Assembly: GCA_030041095.1 (NCBI GenBank)
Contig: JASHON010000025.1
Location: 1-34,686 of the forward strand
DNA: 34,686 nucleotides
Direction: 5' to 3'
Origin: Terriglobia bacterium
GTDB taxonomy: Bacteria; Acidobacteriota; Terriglobia; UBA7540
In this document: piece by piece, positions 34,459-34,686 of the stretch
How the letters are laid out: every line of letters starts with the position of its first letter
Position numbering within the stretch: the first letter of the stretch is position 1
Notes under the pieces: generated by a model
What the model was told of the DNA's origin: nothing
Seen by the model: only the letters and a program-made list of their open reading frames with translations
Databases searched by the model: none
Position numbers and translations under genes: made by a program

Positions 34459-34686
34459 TTACTTCACCGGCAAATGCAGGATGAACTCAGCTCCGGTTCC
34501 GTTGGTGGATTGGACCGTGACCGTGCCGCCGTGAGCCTGCACGTGGCGGCGTACCAGGCTTAAGCCCAACCCTGCGCCAGACACGGTCGATGCCACCATG
34601 TTACGGCCACGATAGAACGGCTCGAAGAGGTGCGGCAGATCTTCACGCGCGATGCCGGGCCCATGGTCGGCGATGGCCACCTGAAC
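34459..34686 (-). CDS. Sensor histidine kinase, C-terminal ATPase domain only
   Basis: The frame runs in from the right edge and ends at 34459, giving the last 75 residues. It holds the G1 box (DHGPGI), the F box (LPHLFEPFYRG) and the G2 box (GAGLGLSLVRRHVQAHGG), then the final strands TVTVQSTNGTGAEFILHLPV. These are the ATP-binding boxes of a HATPase_c domain in a two-component sensor kinase. The sensor, HAMP and phospho-acceptor parts lie outside the window, so the signal and partner regulator cannot be told. Nothing indicates decay. Confidence 0.9.
   Translation of the reverse strand, partial: VQVAIADHGPGIAREDLPHLFEPFYRGRNMVASTVSGAGLGLSLVRRHVQAHGGTVTVQSTNGTGAEFILHLPVK

Noticed and set aside
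33958-34563. Complete 201-residue gene
   Set aside because: Only about 70 residues in the middle look like a domain; the start lies in the repeat array and the end is antisense to the histidine kinase.

Overview
The window looks like a chromosomal segment of a member of the Acidobacteriota. No 16S gene is present, so this rests on gene families: a long MacB/FtsX-type permease of the 'acidobacterial duplicated orphan permease' kind, an Oar-like TonB-dependent receptor with an N-terminal carboxypeptidase-regulatory-like domain, two very large exported Asp-box (BNR/VPS10-like) proteins, a GH79 enzyme of the type studied in Acidobacterium capsulatum, and a PEP-CTERM protein. The DNA is GC-rich. 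Most genes are spaced by 100-400 bp and often change strand, so there are few obvious operons.

Layout. 1-528 (-): 5' part of a DNA methyltransferase running off the left edge. 581-3631 (+): exported Asp-box propeller protein. 3758-6553 (-): exported phospholipase B-like Ntn-hydrolase with extra domains at both ends. 6763-8186 (+): MgtC/SapB-family membrane protein, preceded by a promoter, a 26-codon candidate leader ORF and two competing RNA hairpins. 8221-11180 (-): small membrane protein and the ADOP-type permease, with a palindrome just upstream of the permease. 11344-17246 (+): HAD phosphatase, exported metallo-beta-lactamase-fold protein, second giant Asp-box protein. 17391-24195 (-): TPR protein and TonB-dependent receptor, probably one transcription unit with a good sigma-70-type promoter. 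24391-28408: an ~805-bp direct duplication (about 98% identical) carrying the upstream region and first ~139 codons of a GH79 gene. The first copy is a truncated pseudogene fused at its breakpoint to an internally broken IS1634-like transposase; the second is the intact gene. A PEP-CTERM gene lies between them. 28529-30349 (-): GH9-type glycoside hydrolase with a Tat-like signal. 30676-32922 (+): APC permease with a C-terminal Usp-like domain. 33043-33246 (-): small conserved-looking protein. 33247-34458 has no intact gene and holds a 52-bp-period tandem repeat and a broken carboxypeptidase-regulatory-like fragment. 34459-34686 (-): C-terminal ATPase part of a histidine kinase running off the right edge.

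Working together: the TonB receptor, its TPR partner, GH79 and GH9 could form a glycan capture and degradation locus without a SusC/D pair. This is inferred from proximity and family function. The items most worth a second look are the candidate leader ORF and alternative hairpins ahead of the MgtC-family gene, the conserved long hairpin inside the duplicated GH79 leader, the duplication/IS breakpoint, the composite phospholipase B-like protein, and the 52-bp repeat array.
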